DNA of 64,000 bases from Metapseudomonas otitidis (GTDB lineage: Bacteria > Pseudomonadota > Gammaproteobacteria > Pseudomonadales > Pseudomonadaceae). Positions 1 through 7,756 of the stretch are shown one piece after another. The notes beneath the pieces were generated by a model. It searched no databases. It saw nothing but the letters and a program-made list of their open reading frames with translations, and was not told where the DNA came from. The position numbers and the translations under genes are program-made. Location: positions 1 to 64,000 of the forward strand of contig NZ_FOJP01000015.1 of assembly GCF_900111835.1 (NCBI RefSeq), read 5' to 3'. Position 1 is the stretch's first letter. The number at the start of each line of letters is the position of its first letter.

Positions 1-1810
1 CGTAGATGATCACCGAGACACCCTTGAACTCGCGCAGTTCGCGCTGCACGGCGTCCAGCTCGCGGCGATGGTGGAAGGTGACGATGGGCGCGAAGGTGGC
101 GCGGGTGGGGTACTTCTCGGGTTCGTCGGTGACCAGGGCGATGCGTTTGACGCCTTCGGCGAAGACCTGCTGGCTGAGCTGGTCGACCCGCAGTTCGCCG
201 TCGATGGGCTGGCCGCCGGTCATGGCGACGGCGTCGTTGTAGAGGATCTTGTAGGTGATGTTGACGCCGGCGGCGACGGCGGCGCGCAGGGCCAGCTGGC
301 CGGAGTGGAAGTAGGTGCCGTCACCCAGGTTCTGGAAGATGTGCGGGGTGTCGGTGAAGGGGGCCTGGCCGATCCAGGTGGCGCCCTCCCCGCCCATCTG
401 GGTGAAGGTGTCGGTGTTGCGGTCCATCCACTGGGTCATGTAGTGGCAGCCGATGCCGCCCTGGGCGCGGCTGCCTTCGGGCAGCTTGGTGGAGGTGTTG
501 TGCGGGCAGCCGGAGCAGAAATGCGGGGTGCGCACGGTGGTGTGCTTGGGTGCGGCGAGGGCCTTCTCCTTGGCGGCGAGGAAGGCCAGGCGCGATTCGA
601 TCTGCTCGCTGGTGTAGATGGGGGCGAGGCGCTTGGCGATGACGCGGGCGATCATCGCCGGGGTCAGTTCGCTGAGGTTGGGCAGCAGGGAGTTGCCGTG
701 CTCGTCGAATTCGCCGACGACGCGCGGGCGCTTGTCCACGGGCCAGTTGTAGAGCTGGCCGGTGAGCTGGTCCTCGATGATGCTGCGCTTCTCTTCCACC
801 ACGAGGATTTCGTCCAGGCCCTGGGCGAATTCGTGCACGGAGACCGGCTCCAGCGGCCAGCTCATGCCGACCTTGAGCACCCGCAGGCCGACCTGGGCGC
901 AGAGCGCTTCGTCCATGCCGAGGTCGTTGAGGGCCTGGCGCACGTCGAGGTAGGACTTGCCGGTGGTGATGATGCCGAGGCGCGGGTTGGGCGAGTCGAG
1001 CTTGACCTGGTTGAGGTTGTTGGCCAGGGCGAAGGCGCGGGCTGCGTAGATCTTGTACATGTTCAGGCGCTTTTCCTGCGCCAGGGGCGGGTCGGGCCAG
1101 CGGATGTGCACGCCGTCCTCGGGCAGGACGAAGTCCTTGGGCACCTGGACCTGGACCCGCAGCGGGTCGACGTCCACCACGGCGGAGGAGTCGACGTTCT
1201 CGGCGATGGTCTTGAGGGCCACCCAGCAGCCGCTGTAGCGCGAGAGTTCCCAACCGATGATCCCGTAGTCGAGGATCTCCTGGACGTTGGCAGGGTTGAG
1301 CACGGGGATGGAGGCGGCGATGAAGGCGTGCTCGCTCTGGTTGGCGATGCTGGAGGACTTGCAGCCGTGGTCGTCGCCGGCCAGCAGCAGGACGCCGCCA
1401 TGGGCGGACACGCCGGCGGAGTTGCCGTGCTTGAAGACGTCGCCGCAGCGGTCCACGCCCGGGCCCTTGCCGTACCACATGGCGAACACGCCGTCGTAGC
1501 GGGCGCCGGGGAACAGGCTGGTCTGCTGGCTGCCCCAGACGGCGGTGGCGGCCAGTTCTTCGTTGACGCCGGGCTGGAAGTGGATGTGGTTGTCCTTGAG
1601 GAAGGACTTGGCTTCCCAGAGGCTCTTGTCGAGGTTGCCGAGCGGCGAGCCCCGGTAGCCGGAGATGAAGCAGGCGGTGTTGAGGCCGTGGGCCTTGTCC
1701 CGCTGCTTCTGCAGCATGGGCAGGCGGGTAAGGGCTTGGGTGCCGGTCAGGTAGAGGTGACCGGTTTCGAGGCGGTATTTGTCATCCAGGCGGATCTCGG
1801 CCAGTGACAT
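1..1810 (-). CDS. Indolepyruvate ferredoxin oxidoreductase (fused alpha/beta type), N-terminal part, cut by window edge
   Basis: Oxidatively decarboxylates arylpyruvates such as indolepyruvate to acyl-CoA, using thiamine diphosphate and an electron acceptor; cytoplasmic. The 603 visible residues show the N-terminal TPP-dependent domain (TGTQALTRLPMLQ, then FISGYRGSPLGNLDKS) and, further on, HFCSGCPHN, the cysteine-rich motif typical of this family. The proteobacterial fused enzymes are about 1,150 residues, so roughly half lies beyond position 1. The start is the ATG at 1810-1808 with GGAG about 8 bases upstream; no other start fits better. It is transcribed divergently from an Lrp/AsnC-type regulator about 200 bp away, a common arrangement for this enzyme, which suggests control by that regulator. 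Family assignment is firm; the exact substrate preference is inferred. Confidence 0.92.
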   Translation of the reverse strand, partial: MSLAEIRLDDKYRLETGHLYLTGTQALTRLPMLQKQRDKAHGLNTACFISGYRGSPLGNLDKSLWEAKSFLKDNHIHFQPGVNEELAATAVWGSQQTSLFPGARYDGVFAMWYGKGPGVDRCGDVFKHGNSAGVSAHGGVLLLAGDDHGCKSSSIANQSEHAFIAASIPVLNPANVQEILDYGIIGWELSRYSGCWVALKTIAENVDSSAVVDVDPLRVQVQVPKDFVLPEDGVHIRWPDPPLAQEKRLNMYKIYAARAFALANNLNQVKLDSPNPRLGIITTGKSYLDVRQALNDLGMDEALCAQVGLRVLKVGMSWPLEPVSVHEFAQGLDEILVVEEKRSIIEDQLTGQLYNWPVDKRPRVVGEFDEHGNSLLPNLSELTPAMIARVIAKRLAPIYTSEQIESRLAFLAAKEKALAAPKHTTVRTPHFCSGCPHNTSTKLPEGSRAQGGIGCHYMTQWMDRNTDTFTQMGGEGATWIGQAPFTDTPHIFQNLGDGTYFHSGQLALRAAVAAGVNITYKILYNDAVAMTGGQPIDGELRVDQLSQQVFAEGVKRIALVTDEPEKYPTRATFAPIVTFHHRRELDAVQRELREFKGVSVIIY

Positions 1811-2008
1811 GCGGGCGCTCCTTTTATTTTTATGGCGACCAGGATGACCACGGTTGGGGCCATCGTCCCGTCCCTGGGCAGGATCGCTGCCCGGAACGCA
1901 TGCCCAATAATCTGACCGAAGGGTTCTGCTTTTTTCTTTCTATTTTCGGGTGCCAAGGCCAGACTTGCGCATGATCCATCCAACAAGAACAAGATTACGG
2001 ACTGATTC

Positions 2009-2476
2009 ATGCACACCCTTCTCAGCCCCATCGATCGCAAGATCCTCCGCCTGTTGCAACACAACGCCGACCTCTCCGCCGCCGAAGTGGCGGAACGGGT
2101 GGAGCTGTCCCAGTCGCCCTGCTGGCGACGCATCCACCGCCTGCAGGAGGAAGGGCTGATCGAGCGCAAGGTCGCCCTGCTCAATCCCCAGCGCCTGGGG
2201 TTTTCCATCACGGTGTTCGTCAACGTGAAGCTGTCGGCCCACGGTCGCAACAACCTGACGGAGTTCGAGGAAGCCATCGTCGGCTACCCGGAGGTGCTGG
2301 AGTGCTACACCATGGCCGGCGGCTCGGACTACCTGTTGAAGGTGGTGGCCAAGGACATCGCAGGCTATGAACGCTTCCTGCGGGACCATCTGCTGCAGCG
2401 CCCTCACGTGCAGGAGGCGCATTCGAACATCGCCATGAGCGAAGTGAAGCGGACCACCGAACTGCCCCTCGATTGA
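2009..2476 (+). CDS. Lrp/AsnC-family transcriptional regulator
   Basis: A 155-residue one-domain-pair regulator. Residues about 5-60 form the AsnC-type winged helix-turn-helix (opening LLSPIDRKILRLLQ, recognition region around SQSPCWRRIHRLQ), and residues about 65-150 form the RAM/ACT-like ligand-binding domain (motifs NVKLSAHGRN and GGSDYLLKVVAKD). Such proteins bind amino acids or related effectors and form octameric DNA-wrapping assemblies. It is divergent from the indolepyruvate ferredoxin oxidoreductase gene, whose expression it probably controls from the 198-bp gap between the two starts. An in-frame start further upstream is not available; the ATG at 2009 gives the expected family length. 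The effector cannot be read from sequence. Confidence 0.93.
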   Translation: MHTLLSPIDRKILRLLQHNADLSAAEVAERVELSQSPCWRRIHRLQEEGLIERKVALLNPQRLGFSITVFVNVKLSAHGRNNLTEFEEAIVGYPEVLECYTMAGGSDYLLKVVAKDIAGYERFLRDHLLQRPHVQEAHSNIAMSEVKRTTELPLD

Positions 2477-2622
2477 GCCCGCGACAGGCCCGTTCCAGAG
2501 CGCCTGCGCGTCACCGTGCAATTTGCAATGCCGGGAATACCCCACCTTGCAAAGTGCACGGAACGGCCGTTTTGTTTTGTATTTAAGCATTTGATTTATA
2601 TGGATTTTTTATAAAATCCAGC

Positions 2623-2639
2623 TTGGCACGACACCTGCT
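2623..2639 (+). promoter_or_regulatory. Sigma-54 (RpoN) promoter, -24/-12 elements
   Basis: TTGGCACG, four bases, then CTGCT matches the RpoN consensus (YTGGCACG-N4-YTGCW) almost completely, including the invariant GG and GC with 10-bp spacing. A very AT-rich run at 2577-2617, of the kind bound by IHF, lies directly upstream. The predicted transcript starts near 2650, about 30 bases before the first of three tiny membrane-protein genes. The matching activator was not identified. Confidence 0.8.
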
Positions 2640-2680
2640 CTTATCCATGGCAAAAGGACCTATGGATGCAGGACCCTCCC

Positions 2681-2920
2681 ATGAACAGCCTCTTCACCCT
2701 GTTCGTCGCCATCGCCGCCACCCTGCTCGTGGCTTCTGGTTTCGCTGCCCTGCACGGGCAGTACCAGCAGTACGCCACCCGCCAGGCGATCGCCGATATC
2801 CGCATCGCGCCGATGGAGTTCGTGCACGCACGGCAACCCGCTACCAGCCAGCCTGCAGCCAAGGCGCTGCGCATGACCGAGCAGCAGGTGCCCGCGCCGG
2901 TCGAGCGCCTGTCGTTCTGA
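2681..2920 (+). CDS. Small single-pass membrane protein, function unknown
   Basis: 79 residues. The first about 25 residues (MNSLFTLFVAIAATLLVASG) form one transmembrane helix or uncleaved signal anchor, followed by a short polar tail rich in Gln, Ala and Pro that should be periplasmic or cytoplasmic depending on topology. No known domain is recognised. The ATG at 2681 is preferred over an earlier one at 2666 because GGA lies at a suitable distance and the product then begins with the hydrophobic segment. First gene of a three-gene run (2681-3312) behind the sigma-54 promoter at 2623; all three encode very small membrane proteins, which points to accessory or regulatory subunits of a membrane complex, but this is inference only. 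Confidence 0.7.
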   Translation: MNSLFTLFVAIAATLLVASGFAALHGQYQQYATRQAIADIRIAPMEFVHARQPATSQPAAKALRMTEQQVPAPVERLSF

Positions 2921-2930
2921 GGGCGGTGCG

Positions 2931-3110
2931 ATGCAGCTCGACTACGCCCTCTGGAGCCTGGCGCTCCCGGTCTCGGTCCTGGTGTTGGCCGGTTCGGCCT
3001 GCCTGGCGTTCTGGGTGATCGACTGCGTCACCTCACCGGACCAGCAGGCCAAGCAACGACGTGCCAAGCGCCCCGATGGGGATGACTCGGAATACGACCC
3101 TTTCTTTTGA
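2931..3110 (+). CDS. Tiny membrane protein (59 aa), function unknown
   Basis: The ATG at 2931 opens a 59-codon frame ending with TGA at 3108-3110. Residues about 8-32 are strongly hydrophobic (WSLALPVSVLVLAGSACLAF), followed by a charged tail with a Lys/Arg patch (KQRRAKRP) and an acidic end (DGDDSEYDPFF). By the positive-inside rule the C-terminus is cytoplasmic. It starts 10 bp after the preceding small gene and ends 16 bp before the next, so the three are surely co-transcribed. No homologue recognised. Confidence 0.7.
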   Translation: MQLDYALWSLALPVSVLVLAGSACLAFWVIDCVTSPDQQAKQRRAKRPDGDDSEYDPFF

Positions 3111-3126
3111 GTGCAAGGAGCCCGAA

Positions 3127-3312
3127 ATGTCGAAGTCGGCCTTGATCTGCCTGATGATGTGCGTGCTGTGCGCGTTCGGGCTGTGGCTGGAGCCGGGTGA
3201 AACCGGGTGGTTGGCGCAGGCCCTGAAGATCGGGCTGGCCACCAGCGGCGTGCTGCTGGTGCTGGCGCTGCTGGTGGGGAAGCGGGTCAAGTTCGACCCG
3301 GTGCTGCGTTAG
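3127..3312 (+). CDS. Tiny two-helix membrane protein (61 aa), function unknown
   Basis: Start ATG at 3127 with AAGGAG 7 bases upstream, a strong ribosome site. The product has two hydrophobic stretches, residues about 4-22 (ALICLMMCVLCAFGLWL) and about 34-51 (IGLATSGVLLVLALLVG), joined by a short loop with a Glu-Pro-Gly-Glu turn; the C-terminus is short and basic. Third gene of the sigma-54-driven micro-operon. Its stop overlaps the 3' end of the convergent phnN by 4 bp. Function not recognised. Confidence 0.7.
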   Translation: MSKSALICLMMCVLCAFGLWLEPGETGWLAQALKIGLATSGVLLVLALLVGKRVKFDPVLR

Positions 3313-3869
3313 TCCGCTGTAGCGAGGATCGTCAGCAGGCGTTCGAGGGTGGTTTGCAGGTCGCCGGAGTTGTCGAGTATCACCAACCCTTCACTTTCTT
3401 CGGCCAGCAGGGCCTGGGTGAAGGCGGCGTTGCGGGCCAGGCGGGCTTCGATCTCGTCTGCGGTCTCCCGCCCCCGGCGCAGCAGGCGCTGGCGCAGAAC
3501 GTCCGGCGCCACGTCGAGCAGAATGGCCTGGAGCTGGGGATAGCGCCTACGCGCTTCGGGAAGATATCCGCGGGAACCATTCACCAGGACATTCAGTCCA
3601 TTACCCAGCCAGTCATCGATTTCCCTGGGAATGCCGTAGGAAAGACCGTTGGCATGCCAGCTCATGGCGAAGGCGCCCTGGGCTTCCAGTTCATTGAAAC
3701 GCTGGGGTGTAACTGGTTCGGCCGCCTCCCCCACCGCTTCGGCGGAGCGGGTGATGACCCGCCGGACCACCCGGCAACCGCGCTCGGCCAACTGCGGCCG
3801 GGCGGCGTCAAGCAGGCTGTCCTTGCCCGAGCCTGAAGGTCCGATGAGATAGAAGAGCCTGCCGTTCAT
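3309..3869 (-). CDS. phnN: Ribose 1,5-bisphosphate phosphokinase PhnN
   Basis: Phosphorylates ribose 1,5-bisphosphate to PRPP, the last step of the phosphonate (C-P lyase) route and a bypass to PRPP. 186 residues, guanylate-kinase-like fold: P-loop LIGPSGSGKDSLL at residues about 8-20, then the family motifs RRVITRSAE, FAMSWHANGLSYGIP and VNGSRGYL, and RLLRRGRET in the lid region. I start at the ATG 3869-3867 because the P-loop then sits at the usual distance from the N-terminus; an upstream in-frame start at 4007 would add 46 unrelated residues. The gene stands alone, without phnC-M genes in the window, so its role may be general PRPP salvage here. Confidence 0.9.
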   Translation of the reverse strand: MNGRLFYLIGPSGSGKDSLLDAARPQLAERGCRVVRRVITRSAEAVGEAAEPVTPQRFNELEAQGAFAMSWHANGLSYGIPREIDDWLGNGLNVLVNGSRGYLPEARRRYPQLQAILLDVAPDVLRQRLLRRGRETADEIEARLARNAAFTQALLAEESEGLVILDNSGDLQTTLERLLTILATAD

Positions 3870-4320
3870 GGGGTTCTCGCTCGCGCTACCGAGGGGCCTG
3901 GAAACGGCCGCCACGATACCGGGATCGGGCTTGTTTTGGCAGCCTCGGTCACCTGGAATCACCGAACGTCGAACAGTATCAAAACGCCAGCGCAGCGGCG
4001 TTATCATGGCAACCGTTCGGCAGCCTTACGGAACGATGCGGCTGTCTGACGGTCGATTCACCGGCAAGCGCTCTGCCCAGGGCTCCGAATTGCACAGTGA
4101 CTCGCATTTCGGACAATTGGTGCTGGCAAAAAGCCTGCACCCAGACCAGAATTTACGACACAGTTTTGACGTCAAGGAAACGTTGCACTGACCCGCCGGG
4201 TCACTCCTGACGCCAAATGCGATGTCGGGCGGAACGCCTGATGCGAAGGATTGTCAAACCGGTGACAATCACGTAGCTCATTGCCAGCATCGCTCCCTGA
4301 ACTAACCGGTTTATGAATGT
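3870..4320. promoter_or_regulatory. Gene-free stretch upstream of amrZ with inverted repeats
   Basis: About 450 bp between the starts of phnN and amrZ with no convincing gene; an open frame here (3868-4191 +) has no recognisable protein features. It holds several symmetric sites: the palindrome TTGACGTCAA at 4166-4175, GACCCG/CGGGTC around 4190-4202, and the inverted repeat ATTGTCA/TGACAAT with a 6-bp spacer at 4250-4269, 52 bp before the amrZ start. amrZ is known to be strongly regulated (AlgU and autorepression in P. aeruginosa), so these are candidate operators, but I found no clear AlgU promoter. Confidence 0.5.
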
Positions 4321-4647
4321 ATGCGCCCTATGAAACAGGCTATCTACTCCAGCCGTACCGCTGACAAGTTCGTCGTCCGTCTGCCCGAAGGCATGCGTGA
4401 ACGCATCGCCGATGTGGCTCGCAACCACCACCGCAGCATGAACTCCGAAATCATCGCGCGACTGGAGCAGAGCATGCTCCAGGAAGGCGCGCTGGATGAA
4501 GGGTTGAGCATGCGGATCGACAGCCCGGAGCTTTCCCTTCATGAGCGCGAGCTGCTTCAGCGCTTCCGTCAACTCTCCCGCCGCCAGCAGAACGCCTTGG
4601 TCGCGCTGATCGCCCACGACGTGGAACTCGCCGCCGAAGAAGCGTGA
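4321..4647 (+). CDS. amrZ: AmrZ (AlgZ) ribbon-helix-helix global regulator
   Basis: Arc-superfamily DNA-binding protein that in P. aeruginosa activates alginate synthesis and represses flagellar and c-di-GMP-related genes. 108 residues: flexible N-terminus, ribbon-helix-helix core at residues about 12-60 (strand [15 protein letters not shown], then [16 protein letters not shown]), and a C-terminal oligomerisation region ([28 protein letters not shown]). These stretches match my memory of the P. aeruginosa protein nearly residue for residue. The ATG at 4321 gives the expected N-terminus MRPMKQ, although the ribosome site there is weak and a second ATG at 4330 is possible. Followed by its own terminator. 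Confidence 0.93.
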   Translation: MRPMKQAIYSSRTADKFVVRLPEGMRERIADVARNHHRSMNSEIIARLEQSMLQEGALDEGLSMRIDSPELSLHERELLQRFRQLSRRQQNALVALIAHDVELAAEEA

Positions 4648-4666
4648 GTCCGTTGCGACATTCAAG

Positions 4667-4690
4667 AGCCGCCCTTGAGGCGGCTTTTTA
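4667..4690 (+). terminator. Rho-independent terminator of amrZ
   Basis: Stem AGCCGCC/GGCGGCT with a 5-base loop, followed by a T run ending at 4689, 19 bp after the amrZ stop. Confidence 0.85.
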
Positions 4691-4715
4691 TTGCCCGGGA
4701 TTTTCAGACTTGAAG

Positions 4716-4742
4716 AAAAAGGCCCCGCTGGTGCGGGGCCTT
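4716..4742 (-). terminator. Rho-independent terminator of mgtE
   Basis: Read on the minus strand: GGCCCCGC / GCGGGGCC stem with a 4-base loop, then TTTTT. It lies directly after the mgtE stop and back-to-back with the amrZ terminator. Confidence 0.85.
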
Positions 4743-4746
4743 GTGA

Positions 4747-6189
4747 TCAGAGCAGGAAGATGGTCGCCAGCCCGAGGAAGATGAAGAAGCCGCCGCTGTC
4801 GGTCATGGCGGTGATCATCACGCTGGAGCCCATGGCCGGATCACGGCCGACGCGGGCGAGGGTCATGGGGATCAGCACGCCCATCAAGGCGGCGAGCAGC
4901 AGGTTGAGCGTCATCGCGGCGGTCATCACCACCCCCAGCGACCAGCTGCCGTAGAGGTAGAAGGCAACGACGCCGATCACCCCGCCCCACACCAGGCCAT
5001 TCACCAGGCCCACGCCCAGTTCCTTGCGCAGCAGGCGCGAGGTGTTGCCGGGGCTCAGTTGATCCAGCGCCATGGCGCGCACGATCATGGTGATGGTCTG
5101 GTTGCCGGAGTTGCCGCCGATACCGGCGACGATGGGCATCAGTGCAGCCAGTGCCACCAGCTTCTCGATGGAGCCTTCGAACAGGCCGATCACCCGCGAG
5201 GCGACGAAGGCGGTGATGAGGTTGATGGCCAGCCAGGCCCAGCGGTTGCCGACGGACTTCCAGACCGAGGCGAAGATGTCTTCCTCTTCGCGCAGACCGG
5301 CCATGCTGAGGACTTCGCTTTCGCTCTCCTCACGGATCAGGTCGACGATCTCGTCAATGGTCAGACGGCCGATCAGCTTGCCGTTCTTGTCGACCACCGG
5401 TGCCGATACCAGGTCGTAGCGCTCGAACGCCTGGGCGGCGTCATTGGCGTCCTCATCCGGGTGGAAGCTCACCGGGTCGCTGGCCATCACTTCGGCCACC
5501 AGCTTGTCCGGGTCGTTCACCAGCAGACGCTTGATCTGCAGCACCCCCTTGAGGATGCCGTCGTAGTCGACCACGAACAGCTTGTCGGTGTGGCCCGGCA
5601 GCTCCTTCAGGCGACGCAGGTAGCGCAGGACCACTTCGAGGGTGACGTCTTCGCGGATGGTGACCATCTCGAAGTCCATCAGCGCACCGACCTGGTCCTC
5701 TTCATAGGACAGTGCCGAACGCACGCGCTCGCGCTGCTGGGCGTCGAGGGACTCCATCAGCTCGTGGATCACGTCGCGGGGCAGCTCGGGGGCCAGGTCC
5801 GCCAGTTCGTCCGCGTCCATCTCCTTGGCGGCGGCGAGCAGCTCGTGATCGTCCATGTCGGCGATCAGCGTCTCGCGGACGGCGTCGGAGACCTCCAGCA
5901 GGATGTCGCCATCGCGCTCGACCTTGACCAACTGCCAGACCGTCAGGCGGTCTTCGAGCGGCAGGGACTCAAGGATGTGGGCGATGTCGGCGGGGTGAAG
6001 TTCGTCGAGCTTGCGCTGGAGTTCGGCGAGGTTCTGACGGTGGACGAGATTTTCCACCAGGTCATGGTGCTGGCCTTCCTGACGGTGGGTCAGGTCTTCC
6101 ACCAGCTTGTGGCGATGCAGCAGTTCGACTACCTGGGCCAGGCGATCCTGCAGGCTCTCTTGAGGCTTCTTTACTTCTACTTCGGTCAT
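4747..6189 (-). CDS. mgtE: Magnesium transporter MgtE
   Basis: Inner-membrane Mg2+ (and Co2+) channel-type transporter. 480 residues in the canonical order: MgtE_N superhelical domain (about 35-160), a CBS pair (about 165-290, with FVVDYDGILKGVLQ and PVVDKNGKLIGRLT), a connecting helix, and five transmembrane helices with the family signatures PIVAGIGGNSGNQT and LIPMTLARVGRDP near the pore. The start at 6189 has GGAG 7 bases upstream; a further in-frame start four codons earlier is less likely. The N and CBS domains gate the pore according to cytoplasmic Mg2+. Single-gene transcript with its own terminator. Confidence 0.95.
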   Translation of the reverse strand: MTEVEVKKPQESLQDRLAQVVELLHRHKLVEDLTHRQEGQHHDLVENLVHRQNLAELQRKLDELHPADIAHILESLPLEDRLTVWQLVKVERDGDILLEVSDAVRETLIADMDDHELLAAAKEMDADELADLAPELPRDVIHELMESLDAQQRERVRSALSYEEDQVGALMDFEMVTIREDVTLEVVLRYLRRLKELPGHTDKLFVVDYDGILKGVLQIKRLLVNDPDKLVAEVMASDPVSFHPDEDANDAAQAFERYDLVSAPVVDKNGKLIGRLTIDEIVDLIREESESEVLSMAGLREEEDIFASVWKSVGNRWAWLAINLITAFVASRVIGLFEGSIEKLVALAALMPIVAGIGGNSGNQTITMIVRAMALDQLSPGNTSRLLRKELGVGLVNGLVWGGVIGVVAFYLYGSWSLGVVMTAAMTLNLLLAALMGVLIPMTLARVGRDPAMGSSVMITAMTDSGGFFIFLGLATIFLL

Positions 6190-6504
6190 AGCGCGCTCCA
6201 CCCCCAGTGGCGGCGCACGCCAAGGAGGGTCAATCAGTCAATACGCGATTGGCAAATCGAGATCTTGAGTAACTACTGGGTAAGTCCATGAGGGGTGTCC
6301 AAAAGCCTCGGCGAGGCTGACCGCGCAATGATAACACCGGTCAGTCATTTTGCGCGTTACAAAATCGTGGCCAGAACAATCGGTTGCAGCATAAAGCTGA
6401 GATTGCTTGCACCTTCCGTGGGACGCCGTCACGCCCTGGCGAGGCACCGTTGGGAAGCAAGTAAAGCAGATACCTTCGAGGCTCATCGTCATGGAGGACC
6501 GCTC
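6190..6504. promoter_or_regulatory. Divergent intergenic region between mgtE and a DUF4124 gene
   Basis: 315 bp without a supported gene. It must hold the promoters of both flanking genes. An inverted repeat with arms GCGCAA and TTGCGC-type sequence brackets 6326-6357. No riboswitch or small RNA could be recognised. Confidence 0.4.
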
Positions 6505-7011
6505 ATGCTTCGATACGTCGCCACCCTGGCCCTGCTGCTCGCCGCACCGCTGAACGCGCCCCAGGCCGCCACCATCTACCACTGCAAGGGCCCGGACGGG
6601 CGCATCACCTACTCGCAACTGGGTTGCCCCGACGACCAGCGCATCGCCAGCCAGGAAACCGCTCCTGCCCACGGCGAAGCGGAGTACCTGCTGCCGCCGG
6701 CCAAACCCGAACGGATCGTGCGCAGGAGTCGGAAGGAAGCGGCCGAGAATCGGCGCGAAATAACGGTGGTGGGGGAACGACAGGACGGCTGTGGCAATCG
6801 GATCACCGGCACCGAACGGCGCCAGGCGATGTTGCGCAAGCAGGTGCGCACCGGGATGACGCAACGGGACGTGGAAAGCATGCTCGGCAAACCGGACCGG
6901 ATCACCCGCAGCAACGGGCTGACCCGTTACCACTACACGCCGAAGAAAGGAAAGGGACGCAGCCAGGTCGTCGCGTTCGACGAACAAGGCTGCGTCAAGG
7001 GAAGGCGCTGA
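6505..7011 (+). CDS. Secreted DUF4124-domain protein
   Basis: 168 residues. A cleavable signal peptide (MLRYVATLALLLAAPLNAPQ, likely cut after the QAA) leads into a DUF4124 module (TIYHCKGPDGRITYSQLGCP), a small beta-rich domain frequent in periplasmic proteins of pseudomonads, with two cysteines that could form a disulfide. The C-terminal third (RTGMTQRDVESMLGKPDRI) resembles the BamE/SmpA-like fold in which a Gly-Met-Thr and a Gly-x-Pro motif recur. The ATG at 6505 has GGAGG 8 bases upstream. Located just outside the tailocin cluster. Molecular function is not known. Confidence 0.8.
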   Translation: MLRYVATLALLLAAPLNAPQAATIYHCKGPDGRITYSQLGCPDDQRIASQETAPAHGEAEYLLPPAKPERIVRRSRKEAAENRREITVVGERQDGCGNRITGTERRQAMLRKQVRTGMTQRDVESMLGKPDRITRSNGLTRYHYTPKKGKGRSQVVAFDEQGCVKGRR

Positions 7012-7061
7012 AGCAGCGCCTGGAAGGCAGGGAATGGGAAGGGAACGGACGCCCGCCCCGG

Positions 7062-7076
7062 CAGGCCGTTGAACAC
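7062..7076 (+). repeat. 15-bp direct repeat, left copy, at tailocin border
   Basis: CAGGCCGTTGAACAC occurs here and again, in the same orientation and without mismatch, at 24995-25009, so the pair brackets the tail cluster. It could be a relic attachment core or simply a piece of a widespread intergenic motif. Confidence 0.5.
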
Positions 7077-7117
7077 CCGCAGCGTTGCCATAGCAGCGTT
7101 CAGGTGTTCAACAGCCC
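7063..7117. repeat. Inverted repeat downstream of the tailocin lysis genes
   Basis: Arms at 7063-7077 and 7103-7117 pair over 15 bases with two mismatches around the core GTTGAACACC/GGTGTTCAAC. It begins 2 bp after the Rz1 stop and could end the long minus-strand tail transcript, although no T run follows. Confidence 0.5.
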
Positions 7118-7118
7118 G

Positions 7119-7379
7119 CTAGCGGCAGGCGTCCAAAGCGGCCACGAGCTCTCGCTCGTAGCCCATGCGCTGCAGGCGTTCGGCCCGCAGCGCTTTCATC
7201 TGTTGATCGATCGGCGCATCCAGCGCCAGTGCCGATACGGCAAAAGCCGGAGCAGCCGGCAGCTCGACACGACACGGAACCGGCACCGGCACCGGCACGC
7301 GCACGTCCATGGGCGGCGGCACGGTTGGCGCGGCGCATCCGGCCAGCAAGCTCAGAGGCAATAACCACACCGCTTTCAT
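7119..7379 (-). CDS. Rz1-like spanin lipoprotein
   Basis: Outer-membrane subunit of the phage spanin that fuses inner and outer membranes in the last step of lysis. 86 residues with a lipoprotein signal ending in the lipobox LLAGC (Cys15), followed by a proline-rich stretch (APTVPPPMDVRVPVPVPVP) as usual for Rz1. It starts 4 bp inside the end of the Rz-like gene. Last gene of the tailocin transcript. Confidence 0.82.
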   Translation of the reverse strand: MKAVWLLPLSLLAGCAAPTVPPPMDVRVPVPVPVPCRVELPAAPAFAVSALALDAPIDQQMKALRAERLQRMGYERELVAALDACR

Positions 7380-7756
7380 GGCGCACGCTCGCGCCGCAGC
7401 TCCTCGGCAAACGCCCGCCTCGCCGCCTCGCAGGCATCCGCCGAAGGCGTGGGCTCCAGCATCACCTGGGCGGCGGCGTGGTAGTCACGGGCGGACCGGG
7501 ACCGCGCCTCGGCAACAGCCGCCTCGGCGCGCTCGCTGCGCGCACGTCCCTGGCGCTCCAGTTCGGCCATCGCCTCGCCCTGCTTGAGAAACGCCAGGCG
7601 ATTGGCCTGATTGGCCTGTTGCAACGCAACCAACTGCGCACGGGCCTCGTCCAACCGGGGCCGGTAGAACTGCCCCGCCATCCAGACGCCGAACCCGACC
7701 AGCCCGAGGGCACACAGCCCCCAGGCCAGCCAGCGGCTAGAAAGGAAGGCACTCAT
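7376..7756 (-). CDS. Rz-like inner-membrane spanin
   Basis: 126 residues: one N-terminal transmembrane helix (WLAWGLCALGLVGFGVWMAG, residues about 8-28) followed by a long, highly charged alpha-helical coiled coil (residues about 35-100, rich in Ala, Glu, Gln and Arg). This is the layout of i-spanins. The start at 7756 overlaps the endolysin stop by 4 bp (ATGA), and its own stop overlaps Rz1 the same way, so the three lysis genes are translationally coupled. An in-frame start nine codons upstream is less likely because it would lie within the endolysin. Confidence 0.82.
   Translation of the reverse strand: MSAFLSSRWLAWGLCALGLVGFGVWMAGQFYRPRLDEARAQLVALQQANQANRLAFLKQGEAMAELERQGRARSERAEAAVAEARSRSARDYHAAAQVMLEPTPSADACEAARRAFAEELRRERAP

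Noticed and set aside
68-1807. Long plus-strand open frame at the left edge
   Set aside because: Lies opposite the indolepyruvate ferredoxin oxidoreductase gene, which has clear family motifs; the plus-strand translation has only valine/glycine-rich low-information sequence.
3868-4191. 107-codon frame upstream of amrZ
   Set aside because: Mixed composition, no ribosome site and no recognisable feature; treated as intergenic.
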